Assembly (NCBI GenBank): GCA_964425695.1
Contig: CAYRNF010000009.1
Span: 1-64,000 of the forward strand
Reading direction: 5' to 3'
Length of the DNA stretch: 64,000 nt
From: JAKPBU01 sp964425695
GTDB lineage: Bacteria; Pseudomonadota; Gammaproteobacteria; Xanthomonadales; Xanthomonadaceae
Shown: piece after piece, positions 28,456 through 36,262 of the stretch
How the letters are laid out: each line of letters begins with the position of its first letter
How positions within the stretch are numbered: position 1 is the first letter of the stretch
Made by a program: the position numbers and the translations under genes
Notes under the pieces: generated by a model
What the model saw: only the letters and a program-made list of their open reading frames with translations
Told to the model about the DNA's origin: nothing
Databases searched by the model: none

Positions 28456-28860
28456 CGAATCGATCCCCGGGTGTTGCTGTTGGTTTGAGGAATAAATCAA
28501 GAACAGTGGTGGTGCTAGTGCCCCGCAGTTCCTGTGGATAACGCACCCAAGTGCTTGTTTCCTCAGGTTTTTATTGCCTCAACAACCCGCGGGAGAAGCG
28601 CACTGGGCAGGCGGGGACAAGCTGTGGACAGCTTTCCGGTGGTCTCCGGAGTCGCCGGTTATCCACAGGTTGTCCCGCGACTCGTCCCGGGTTCCATCCA
28701 CAAGATGTGCGGACCTGGATTGCCGCCGGACCCTGCATCTTGTTGGTGGTGCGCACGCACGCGCAGCCATGCTAGTGCAAGGGCAGGGCGGTGACCAGCG
28801 CGCAGCGGGGCACGTTGGACCCAGCCGGCCAACAGCGCCGCAGCCGCGCGGCGCAGGCGC
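28456..28860. other. oriC: Chromosomal replication origin region (oriC)
   Basis: This 405-bp gene-free stretch lies between dnaA and dnaN. DnaA boxes are seen at 28533-28541 (TGTGGATAA, perfect on the minus strand) and 28659-28667 (TTATCCACA, perfect). Weaker boxes are at 28623-28631 (TGTGGACAG) and 28694-28702 (CCATCCACA). AT-rich stretches, rare in this genome, lie at about 28484-28505 and 28555-28583 (CAGGTTTTTATTGCC) and could be the unwinding element. Placement between dnaA and dnaN is the rule in this family. Box function and exact borders are inferred. Confidence 0.82.
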
Positions 28861-30192
28861 TCACTCGCTGAGGCGGCGGTTGAGCTTGTCCCAGTCTTCC
28901 TTGAGCTTGCCGTCGGTTTCCATGAGCGTGCGGATGGTGCGGCAGGCGTGCAGGACCGTGGTGTGGTCGCGCCCGCCGAACGCGTCGCCGATCTCGGGCA
29001 ACGAATGCTCGGTCAGGTCCTTGGCCAGGGCCATGGCCACCTGGCGCGGCCGCGCCAGCGAGCGCGTGCGCTTGGCGCCGAGCATTTCCTTGATCTGCAG
29101 GCCGTAGTAATCGGCCACGATCTTCTGGATGTTGGGGATCCCGATCGCCTGCTGCTGCGCGCGCAGCAGGTCGCGCAGGGTCTCCTGCGCGAACTCGGCG
29201 TTGATGGTGCGCCCGGTGAAGTTGGCGCGCGCGGCCAGCGTGTTGATGGCGCCTTCCAGGTCGCGCACGTTGGAGCGCATCTTCTTGGCGATCAGGTGCG
29301 CGACCTCGTCCGGGATGTGCGTGCCGCGTTCGCGCGCCTTGCTCAGCACGATCTGGGCGCGGGTCTCGAAGTCGGGCGGGTCGATCGCCACCGACAGGCC
29401 CCAACCCAGGCGCGATTTCAGCCGCGGCTCCAGCCCGTCCACCTCGCGCGGGTAGCGGTCGCAGGTCAGGATGATCTGCTGGCGCCCGTCGAACAGCGCG
29501 TTGAAGGTGTGGAAGAACTCTTCCTGGGTGCGGTCCTTGCCGGCGAAGAATTGGATGTCGTCGATCAGCAGCGCGTCGATGCCCTGGAACTGGCGCTTGA
29601 ACGCGTCCATGCCGCCGCTGGCCTTGTCGTACAGCGCCTTGGTGAAGGCGCTCATGAACTGCTCGCTGCGCATGTACAGCACGCGCATCGCCGGGTTCAG
29701 GCGCCGCATCTCGTTGCCGGCGGCCACCATCAGGTGGGTCTTGCCCAGGCCCGTGCCCCCGTACAGCAGCAGCGGGTTGTGGGCGCGCTCGCCGGGTTTC
29801 CGCGCGGCCTGCCACGCGGCGGCGCGGCCGAGCTGGTTGCTGCGACCTTCGACGAAGTTGTCGAAGGTGAAATGTCCGTCCAGGTTGCCGTGGAAGGCGG
29901 GATCGGGCGCCCGCGCGGCCGGTGCGGGACCGGGTGCGGACGACGCCGGCGGCGCGCGGCGCAGCGAACCGATCTCCAGGCTGACCTCGGACGAGCCGGC
30001 GAAGTGCGCCAGCAGTTCGCGGATCCTGCCCAGGTAGCGGTCGCGCACCTCTTCCATGACGAAGGCGTTCGGTGCGTACAGCACCAGACCGTCCTCGCGG
30101 GCGACCGGCTGCAGCGGTCGAAGCCAGGTGTGCACGTCTTCGGCGGGGAGCTCCGCTTCCAGGCGTTCGAGGCAGCGGGGCCAGGCATCCAT
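28861..30192 (-). CDS. dnaA: Chromosomal replication initiator protein DnaA
   Basis: This gives 443 residues from the ATG at 30192 (MDAWPRCLERLEAELP, the family N-terminus); an ATG three codons upstream is possible. Domain I (about 1-75) binds DnaB and partners, and domain II is a short Pro/Ala linker. Domain III is the AAA+ ATPase with Walker A GGTGLGKTHL and Walker B ALLIDDIQFF. Domain IV carries the DnaA-box recognition helix GGRDHTTVLHACRTI. A DnaA box at 30292 upstream suggests autoregulation. Confidence 0.98.
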   Translation of the reverse strand: MDAWPRCLERLEAELPAEDVHTWLRPLQPVAREDGLVLYAPNAFVMEEVRDRYLGRIRELLAHFAGSSEVSLEIGSLRRAPPASSAPGPAPAARAPDPAFHGNLDGHFTFDNFVEGRSNQLGRAAAWQAARKPGERAHNPLLLYGGTGLGKTHLMVAAGNEMRRLNPAMRVLYMRSEQFMSAFTKALYDKASGGMDAFKRQFQGIDALLIDDIQFFAGKDRTQEEFFHTFNALFDGRQQIILTCDRYPREVDGLEPRLKSRLGWGLSVAIDPPDFETRAQIVLSKARERGTHIPDEVAHLIAKKMRSNVRDLEGAINTLAARANFTGRTINAEFAQETLRDLLRAQQQAIGIPNIQKIVADYYGLQIKEMLGAKRTRSLARPRQVAMALAKDLTEHSLPEIGDAFGGRDHTTVLHACRTIRTLMETDGKLKEDWDKLNRRLSE

Positions 30193-30291
30193 CAGGGGCA
30201 TTACCGAAAGCGGGGCCGCGCGATGCGGACATCGCGGACGAAGGGCAGGTGGGGATCGGCAGGTTAGCATCGGCCGGCCCGCGAAAGACAG

Positions 30292-30300
30292 TTATCCACA
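30292..30300. promoter_or_regulatory. DnaA box upstream of dnaA
   Basis: A perfect TTATCCACA lies in the gap between the divergent dnaA and rpmH genes, 100 bp before the dnaA start. It is a candidate site for DnaA autorepression. A single box is not enough to suggest a second origin. Confidence 0.7.
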
Positions 30301-30343
30301 GCCCGTGAGCAGGGCGCCGATGCCTGAGCCGGCCCGGTGCAGG

Positions 30344-30373
30344 TTGACCCGGCCGCGTACCGGCCTTTAGAAT
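30344..30373 (+). promoter_or_regulatory. Promoter of rpmH operon
   Basis: TTGACC (30344-30349) and TAGAAT (30368-30373) are separated by 18 bases, each matching 5 of 6 consensus positions. This sigma-70-type promoter lies 39 bp before rpmH and should drive rpmH-rnpA. Confidence 0.7.
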
Positions 30374-30411
30374 CGCCGGTTCACTACGCCCGCCTTACAA
30401 GAGTCGCCGCC

Positions 30412-30552
30412 ATGGCCACCAAGCGCACCTACCAGCCGAGCAACCTCAAGCGCAAGCGCGATCACGGTTTCCGCGCCCGCATGAAGACCGCCGACGGTCG
30501 CAAGATCCTGGCGCGCCGCCGCGCCAAGGGCCGCAAGCGCCTGACCGCCTGA
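30412..30552 (+). CDS. rpmH: Ribosomal protein L34 (bL34)
   Basis: This 46-residue, highly basic protein begins MATKRTYQPSNLKRKRDHG and ends GRKRLTA, matching bL34. It is a component of the large ribosomal subunit. It is the first gene to the right of the dnaA promoter region and is followed 39 bp later by rnpA. Confidence 0.98.
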   Translation: MATKRTYQPSNLKRKRDHGFRARMKTADGRKILARRRAKGRKRLTA

Positions 30553-30590
30553 CCGGTCTCGCCGCGCCGGCCGCCTCTGGCCAGCGGTCC

Positions 30591-31031
30591 GTGCAGCCTC
30601 GATCGCGACACCCGCAAACCCGCGCCGCAAGCGCGGGTTTTTCTGCGTCCGCGCGGGTCCGGGCGAAGGCCGAATTCGCCCGCGCCTTCGCGGAGGGCCA
30701 ACGCGTCGGGCATCCGCTGCTGGCGCTGCACCTGCTGCGCGATGCGCCCGACGCGGCGCGCGGCGCGCGACTCGGGCTGGCGGTATCGCGCAAGGTGGAT
30801 CCGCGCGCGGTGGGGCGCAACCGCATCAAGCGCGTCGTGCGCGACGCGTTCCGCCGCCAGCGCCTGCAGCTGGCATCGGGCAGCTACGTGGTCGTGGCCC
30901 GCGGTGCCGCGCGCGGTGCCGACAATGCTGCGCTGCGCGCGGCGTTCGCGCAGGTCCTGCAGCGGGCCGGCGCGTTGCCGCCCCCGGGCTTGACCGGCAC
31001 AATGCCGCCCCCACCCCCTGACGCGGACTGA
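30591..31031 (+). CDS. rnpA: Ribonuclease P protein component
   Basis: This gives 146 residues from the GTG at 30591. It assists the RNase P RNA in trimming tRNA 5' ends. The basic signature LGLAVSRKVDPRAVGRNRIKRVVRD is intact. The family alignment starts near residue 15 (GFSASARVRAKAEF), and no other start codon exists before it. The GTG therefore must be used even though a terminator-like hairpin lies in the first 17 codons. The C-terminal Pro-rich tail is not conserved. No yidD follows before yidC. Confidence 0.93.
   Translation: MQPRSRHPQTRAASAGFSASARVRAKAEFARAFAEGQRVGHPLLALHLLRDAPDAARGARLGLAVSRKVDPRAVGRNRIKRVVRDAFRRQRLQLASGSYVVVARGAARGADNAALRAAFAQVLQRAGALPPPGLTGTMPPPPPDAD
30616..30643 (+). 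terminator. Terminator-like hairpin inside 5' end of rnpA
   Basis: AAACCCGCGC-CGCAA-GCGCGGGTTT is a 10-bp perfect stem followed by TTC, giving five Ts in a row at the 3' side. It lies downstream of rpmH but within the rnpA reading frame. It could attenuate rnpA relative to the much more abundant rpmH mRNA. Confidence 0.65.
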
Positions 31032-31086
31032 TCGCGGCGCGCGCGATCGCTTCGGCTTGTCCGCCGCATTCTGCAGACCCCACTCC

Positions 31087-32814
31087 ATGAACCAGACCCG
31101 CACCTTCCTGATCTTCGCCTGGCTGATGGTGGCCGCCTTGTTGTGGATGGCGTGGGGTCAGGACCAGGCGGCGCTGCGCGAGTCCGCTCGCACCCCGACC
31201 ACGCAGCCGGCCGGATCCGCGCCGGCCATCCCGCAGGCGCCCGCCGCCGCACCGGGGCAGATCCCGCAGGCGCCGGCGGGGGTGCCGGCAGCGCCCGCGA
31301 TGCAGGGCGCGCCGGCCGCCGCGCCCGCATCCGCGCAGAGCATCACGGTGACCACCGATGCGCTGCGGCTGGTGCTGGAAGGCGGGCGCGTGCGCAGTGC
31401 CGCGCTCTTGCGCTACGCGCAGACCGCCGAACCCGGCAGCCCGCCGGTGCTGCTGTTCGACGACGCGCCGTCGCGCCATTTCGTGGCCGAAAGCGGCTGG
31501 GTCAGCAGCGCCAACGCGGCGCCGTCGCACGAGAGCGGCTTCGTGCCCGAGCAGCCGGCCACGCAGTACACGCTGGCGCGCGGCGTGGACCGCATCGCGA
31601 TCCCGTTCGTGTGGCGCGGCCCCGACGGGGTAACCATCCGCCGCACCTACACGCTGGGACGCAACGACTTCGCGATCCAGGTGCGCGACGAGGTGATCAA
31701 TGCGGGCAACGCGCCGTGGCAGGGCTATGTGTACCGCCAGCTGGTGCGCGTGCCGCCGGTGGTCAAGTCGGGTCTGACCCATCCGGAGTCGTACAGCTTC
31801 CACGGGGCGGCCTGGTACAGCAGCGCGGATCGCCTGGAGAAGCGCAAGTTCGAAGACTTCAGCGAAGACGGCGCGCTCGACAAGGAAGTGACCGGCGGCT
31901 GGGTGGCCATGCTGCAGCACCATTTCTTCAGCGCGTGGATTCCCGGCGCGAACGATCGCAGCACGTTCTCGCTGGCCACGCTGCCGGGTGCCGGCGGCAC
32001 GCACTACGTCATCCGCGAAGTCGGGCCCGGGGTGAGCGTGGCGCCGGGCGCGCGCGCCGCCACCGAGGCGCGGCTGTGGGTCGGTCCGAAGCTCGTGTCC
32101 GGCATCCAGGCCCAGGACGTGCCGGGACTGGAGCGCGCGATCGACTTCTCCAGCTACGGCTGGCTGGCGTGGATCGCCGAGTTGCTGTTCGCCGTGCTCA
32201 GCTGGCTGCACGGCCTGATCGGCAACTGGGGCTGGGCGATCGTGGGCCTGGTGGTCATCGTCAAGGCGCTGCTGTTCCCGCTGTCGGCCGCGCAGTACAA
32301 GTCGGCCGCCAAGATGCGCAAGTTCCAGCCGCGCGTGCAGCAGCTCAAGGAGCGCTACGGCGACGACAAGCAGAAGTTCCAGCTGGCGCTGATGGAGCTG
32401 TACAAGAAGGAGAAGATCAACCCGGTGGGCGGCTGCCTGCCCGTGCTGCTGCAGATGCCGATCTTCCTGGCGCTGTACTGGACGCTGCTCGAAGCGGTGG
32501 AACTGCGCCACGCGCCGTGGATCGGCTGGATCCAGAACCTGACCGCGCCGGATCCGTACTTCATCCTGCCGGTGATCAACATTGCGGTGATGTGGCTGAC
32601 CCAGAAGCTCACGCCGATGGTGGGCATGGATCCGATGCAGCAGCGCATGATGCAGCTGATGCCGCTGGTGTTCGGCGTGATGATGATCTTCTTCCCGGCC
32701 GGCCTGGTGCTGTACTGGGTGACCAACGGCGCGCTGGGCCTGGCGCAGCAGTGGTACATGCTGCGCAAGTACGGCGATGCACCGGCCAAGGGCGACAAAC
32801 CCGCGAAGGCCTAG
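31087..32814 (+). CDS. yidC: Membrane protein insertase YidC
   Basis: This 575-residue inner-membrane protein inserts and folds membrane proteins, with or without SecYEG. An N-terminal helix (TFLIFAWLMVAALLWMAW) is followed by an Ala/Pro/Gln-rich linker and a large periplasmic P1 domain (about 95-340). The five-helix YidC/Oxa1 core then carries NPVGGCLPVLLQMPIFLALY and ends with VLYWVTNGALGLAQQWYML. The ATG at 31087 gives the usual N-terminus. It lies between rnpA and mnmE. Confidence 0.97.
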   Translation: MNQTRTFLIFAWLMVAALLWMAWGQDQAALRESARTPTTQPAGSAPAIPQAPAAAPGQIPQAPAGVPAAPAMQGAPAAAPASAQSITVTTDALRLVLEGGRVRSAALLRYAQTAEPGSPPVLLFDDAPSRHFVAESGWVSSANAAPSHESGFVPEQPATQYTLARGVDRIAIPFVWRGPDGVTIRRTYTLGRNDFAIQVRDEVINAGNAPWQGYVYRQLVRVPPVVKSGLTHPESYSFHGAAWYSSADRLEKRKFEDFSEDGALDKEVTGGWVAMLQHHFFSAWIPGANDRSTFSLATLPGAGGTHYVIREVGPGVSVAPGARAATEARLWVGPKLVSGIQAQDVPGLERAIDFSSYGWLAWIAELLFAVLSWLHGLIGNWGWAIVGLVVIVKALLFPLSAAQYKSAAKMRKFQPRVQQLKERYGDDKQKFQLALMELYKKEKINPVGGCLPVLLQMPIFLALYWTLLEAVELRHAPWIGWIQNLTAPDPYFILPVINIAVMWLTQKLTPMVGMDPMQQRMMQLMPLVFGVMMIFFPAGLVLYWVTNGALGLAQQWYMLRKYGDAPAKGDKPAKA

Positions 32815-32888
32815 GCGCCGCGCGCACCGCGCCTTGCGGTTGCGGATGGAGCGCTGCACGCATAGACAACGCGCGAAGGAGCTCCGCC

Positions 32889-34253
32889 TTGACCCGTCGC
32901 GATCTTTCCGCTGATCCGGCCACCGGCGCGACCGACACCATCGTCGCGATCGCCACGGCACCGGGCAGCGGCGGCATCGGGGTGGTGCGCCTGTCGGGGC
33001 CGCACGCGCGCGCCATCGCGCAGGCCGTGTGCGGATGCGCGCCACGGCCCCGGCATGCGGCGTACGTGCGCTTCCACGACGCCGACGGTGCGGTGATCGA
33101 CGACGGCCTCGCCCTGGTGTTCGCCGCGCCGCGCAGCTACACCGGCGAGGATGTGGTCGAACTGCAGGCGCATGGCAGCCCCGCCGTGCTGCAGGAACTG
33201 GTGGCGCGCTGCTGCGCACTGGGCGCGCGCATGGCGCGGCCCGGCGAGTTCAGCGAGCGCGCCTACCTCAACGGCAAACTCGATCTTGCGCAGGCCGAAG
33301 CCGTGGCCGACCTGATCGCCGCGGGCGACGCGCAGGCCGCGCGCGCGGCGCGCCGTGCGCTGGACGGTGCGTTCTCGCACCAGGTCGATGCGCTGGCCGC
33401 CGCGCTGCTGGCCATCCGCGTGCATGTCGAAGCCGCCATCGATTTCGCCGACGAGCCCATCGACACGCTGGGCGGCGCCGCGCTGCGCCGCGACCTCGAC
33501 GCCGCGCACGCGCAGCTGCACGCGTTGCTGGTCACCGCCGAGCGCGGCCGCAAGCTGCGCGACGGCCTGCATGCGGTCATCGTGGGTCCGCCCAATGCCG
33601 GCAAGAGCTCGCTGCTGAACGCGCTGTCCGGCAGCGAGCGCGCCATCGTCACCGACATCGCCGGCACCACGCGCGACCTGCTCGCCGAAACCGTGCGCGT
33701 CGACGGCATGGAACTGACCCTGGTGGATACCGCGGGCCTGCGCGAGGGGGGCGATGCGATCGAACGCGAAGGCATGCGCCGCGCGCGCGCCGAACTGGCG
33801 CGCGCCGACCTGGCGCTGGTGGTCCTGGACGCACGCGATCCGCAGGCCGGGCTGGCGGCGGTGGGCGATGCGCTGGCGCAGGTGCCGCAGCGGATCGTGG
33901 TGGCCAACAAGTCCGACCTGCTCCCCGCGGGCGCCGCGCCTGCGGCGCCGCTGCTGGCGGTATCCGCACGCACGGGCGCTGGCCTGGAGACCCTGCACGC
34001 CCGCCTGCGCGAAGCAGTCCTGGGGCCCGGCGGCGGCGCCGGCGCCTTCACCGCGCGGGCGCGGCAGGTGGACGCCCTGCGCCGCGCCGCAAACCTGGCC
34101 GCCGACGCGCGCCAGCACCTGGAGCGCGAGGCCCTGGACCTGACGGCCGAAGCCCTGCGCCAGGCGCACGACGCCCTGGGCGAGATCACCGGCCGGACCC
34201 TGCCGGACGACCTGCTGGGCCACATCTTCGCGACGTTCTGCATCGGCAAGTAA
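32889..34253 (+). CDS. mnmE: tRNA uridine-5-carboxymethylaminomethyl GTPase MnmE
   Basis: This gives 454 residues from a TTG start at 32889, seven bases after AAGGAG; no ATG or GTG fits. With MnmG it modifies the wobble uridine of certain tRNAs. The N-terminal tetrahydrofolate-binding domain begins DTIVAIATAPGSGGIGVVRL. The G domain shows GPPNAGKSS, DIAGTTRD, DTAGLRE and NKSD. The C-terminal FCIGK motif with its catalytic Cys is intact. The MnmG gene is not in the window. Confidence 0.96.
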   Translation: MTRRDLSADPATGATDTIVAIATAPGSGGIGVVRLSGPHARAIAQAVCGCAPRPRHAAYVRFHDADGAVIDDGLALVFAAPRSYTGEDVVELQAHGSPAVLQELVARCCALGARMARPGEFSERAYLNGKLDLAQAEAVADLIAAGDAQAARAARRALDGAFSHQVDALAAALLAIRVHVEAAIDFADEPIDTLGGAALRRDLDAAHAQLHALLVTAERGRKLRDGLHAVIVGPPNAGKSSLLNALSGSERAIVTDIAGTTRDLLAETVRVDGMELTLVDTAGLREGGDAIEREGMRRARAELARADLALVVLDARDPQAGLAAVGDALAQVPQRIVVANKSDLLPAGAAPAAPLLAVSARTGAGLETLHARLREAVLGPGGGAGAFTARARQVDALRRAANLAADARQHLEREALDLTAEALRQAHDALGEITGRTLPDDLLGHIFATFCIGK

Positions 34254-34464
34254 GCCGCGGCCAGCCGTGCCAGGAGGGGTGCAGACACGCTTCGGCACTT
34301 CCGGACGCGCGCCGTCAGCCCGCAAAAATGTGAAGTTCGTCACCAAAACAACCCGTTGCGCACCCCGAAAGCGGGTCTGGCCGCCGGGATGTTGACAAAC
34401 ACGCATCGCTGTCGCGTGCTAGCCGCACATGCGCGCAGACGCATGCTCTAGGGGAGACACCAAC

Positions 34465-35511
34465 ATGCAGTTCGCAATCCAATCCGGGACCCGGCGTGCC
34501 ATGCGTGCGTCGGTGCTGGCGCTGGCGTTGATCGCGCTGGGCGCCTGCAAGCAGGAACAGGCCACCGATGCCACCACGGCGCCGGGCGCCACGCCGGCCG
34601 CGCAGCAGCAGGCGGCCGCGCCGGCGCAGGCGGTCTCCGCGCAGGTCGCGGCCATGGGCGTGGACCAGCTGCGCGAAGCCGCCGGCAAGGCCCTCGCCGA
34701 GCAGCGCCTGTACGCGCCTGCCGGCGACAACGCCATGGAGTACTACGTGGCGCTGCGCGACAAGGCACCCGACGACGCCGCGGTCGCCAGCGCGCTGACC
34801 GACCTGATGCCCTACACGCTGATCGCCACCGAGCAGAGCATCGCCCGGGACGACTTCGCCGAGGCGCAGCGCCTGTACGCGCTCATGGAGAAGGCCGATC
34901 CCAAGGCGCCGGCGCTGCCGCGCCTCAAGCAGGGCATCGCCGCTGCGCAGGCCTCGCTGGCCGAGCGCACGGCCGCCGCCGCCGCGCAGACCGAGGCCGA
35001 AGCCGAACGCCAGGCCGAACTGGAAACACAGCGCGAGGCGGAGCAGCAACGCGCCCAGCAGCAGGCCGCGCAGCAGCTGGCCCAGCAGCAGCAGGCAGAA
35101 CAGAGCGCCGCCACCCAGCGTGCCGCCGAACAGCGCGCGGCCGAACAGCGCGCCGCCGAGCAGCGGGCCGCCGAGGCGCGCGCGGCCGAACAGCGCCAGG
35201 CCCAGCAGCAGGCGCCCGCTAGCAGCCCGGCCACGCCGGCCCAGCCCACCGCCAGCAACACCCTGCGTGCGATCAGCACGCCGGCTCCGGCCTATCCGCC
35301 GGCCGCGCTGCGTTCCGGCGATTCGGGCGAGGTGGTGGTGGAGTTCACCGTCAACCCGGATGGCTCGGTGAGCAACCCGCGCGTGGTGCGCGCCAATCCG
35401 CCGCGCGTGTTCGACCGTGCCGCACTCAACGCGGTGCGCAACTGGCGCTTCCAGCCGGTGGCGTCGGCCACCACCACGCGGCGCACGATCGGCTTCAGCC
35501 CGGGCGGTTGA
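34465..35511 (+). CDS. Lipoprotein with coiled coil and TonB-like C-terminal domain
   Basis: This 348-residue protein starts at an ATG after GGGGAGA. The signal sequence ends in a lipobox (LIALGAC), so the N-terminus should be a lipid anchor rather than the usual TonB helix. A helical region (about 50-175) leads into an Ala/Glu/Gln/Arg-rich coiled coil (about 175-255, with repeated AEQRA units). A TonB C-terminal domain ends the protein (YPPAALRSGDSGEVVVEF, NWRFQP). A lipid-anchored protein could not contact ExbB-ExbD through a membrane helix, so a structural or partner-binding role is as likely as energy transduction. A terminator follows. Confidence 0.87.
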   Translation: MQFAIQSGTRRAMRASVLALALIALGACKQEQATDATTAPGATPAAQQQAAAPAQAVSAQVAAMGVDQLREAAGKALAEQRLYAPAGDNAMEYYVALRDKAPDDAAVASALTDLMPYTLIATEQSIARDDFAEAQRLYALMEKADPKAPALPRLKQGIAAAQASLAERTAAAAAQTEAEAERQAELETQREAEQQRAQQQAAQQLAQQQQAEQSAATQRAAEQRAAEQRAAEQRAAEARAAEQRQAQQQAPASSPATPAQPTASNTLRAISTPAPAYPPAALRSGDSGEVVVEFTVNPDGSVSNPRVVRANPPRVFDRAALNAVRNWRFQPVASATTTRRTIGFSPGG

Positions 35512-35535
35512 AGCGGCCGCAAGCGAAGCACGCGA

Positions 35536-35566
35536 GAAGCCCGGCGAATGCCGGGCTTCTTCGTTC
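35536..35566 (+). terminator. Intrinsic terminator
   Basis: GAAGCCCGGC-GAAT-GCCGGGCTTC is a 10-bp perfect stem followed by TTCGTTCT, 24 bp after the lipoprotein stop codon. Confidence 0.75.
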
Positions 35567-35689
35567 TGGTGGAAGCGCGATGCATTCGCCGCCGCCCATT
35601 GATCCCGGCGCTTGCGGGTGCGGCTGCGGCGGCCACTGCCTTCGATGATCGCCTCACGCTCGACTGAGAGCTCGCAGTCACCACAAGGC

Positions 35690-36130
35690 CGTCATCCCAG
35701 CGAAGGCTGGGATCCATGTTGACTTCGATCTTCCATCAACGAGAAGAGTGCAGCCAGAGTTAGACCCACTCAGCCATCGTGGCTTTCGTGGCGCGCTGGA
35801 CGATCACAATCTTTCGCCCTTCGGGCGTAGGGTGGTTTCACCTGCGGCGACTTACTTTCTTTGCTGCTGCAAAGAAAGTAAGCAAAGAAAGCAGCCAGAC
35901 GGTTCCACCCCGCTCAAGGTGTGTGCGGTGTCGTCACCGAGACTTGCCGCCACCCCTCAAAGGCCTTGAGCGGGTTTGACGTCACGAGGAAGGTGCTTTC
36001 TCTTGGTTATCTTTTCTTTGCACCAGCAAAGAAAAAGCAACTCGCCGAAGGCGAGACCGCTCTACGCCTGCCAGGGCGAAGGAAGTTGATTTTGTCGGAC
36101 CAGGGAAGCCTGAAGCCATGAGCGACGGAT
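35690..36130. repeat. Gene-free composite intergenic repeat with three hairpins
   Basis: The 750-bp stretch from 35512 to 36262 holds no credible gene. It contains ATCCCAGC-GAAG-GCTGGGAT (35694-35713), CTTACTTTCTTTGC-TGCT-GCAAAGAAAGTAAG (35851-35882, a 14-bp perfect stem) and TTTTCTTTGC-ACCA-GCAAAGAAAA (36012-36035). The second and third hairpins share the core TTTCTTTGC/GCAAAGAAA and flank about 130 bp. Low-GC hairpins of this sort in a high-GC genome look like a dispersed repeat family rather than a host gene. Short open frames across it are not supported as coding. Confidence 0.65.
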
Positions 36131-36262
36131 CATGTTTTGCATGACCTACCGGGCTCTCCGGCAGCGTGACCGAAACGTCTGGCGATATCCCGCACGCCAC
36201 CCGCCCCCATTCCAACCTTCCCCCGCAACGCGGGGGAAGGAGCGGGCAGTGCTGGCAACGCG

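Noticed and set aside
28456..28500. An upstream start for dnaN adding 15 residues (MIYSSNQQQHPGIDS)
   Set aside because: The added residues fall in the AT-rich origin region and do not match the conserved clamp N-terminus MRFSLQRE.
30292..30300. A second replication origin next to rpmH
   Set aside because: Only one DnaA box is seen, which fits dnaA autoregulation better than an origin.
31143..34253. A single 1036-residue open frame spanning yidC and mnmE
   Set aside because: Only the part after 32889 has MnmE motifs; the first part is an off-frame shadow of yidC in GC-rich DNA that happens to lack stops.
35748..36121. Short open frames of 66-73 residues in the intergenic repeat
   Set aside because: They cross the hairpins of the repeat, show no ribosome-binding sites and have composition unlike the genes of this genome.
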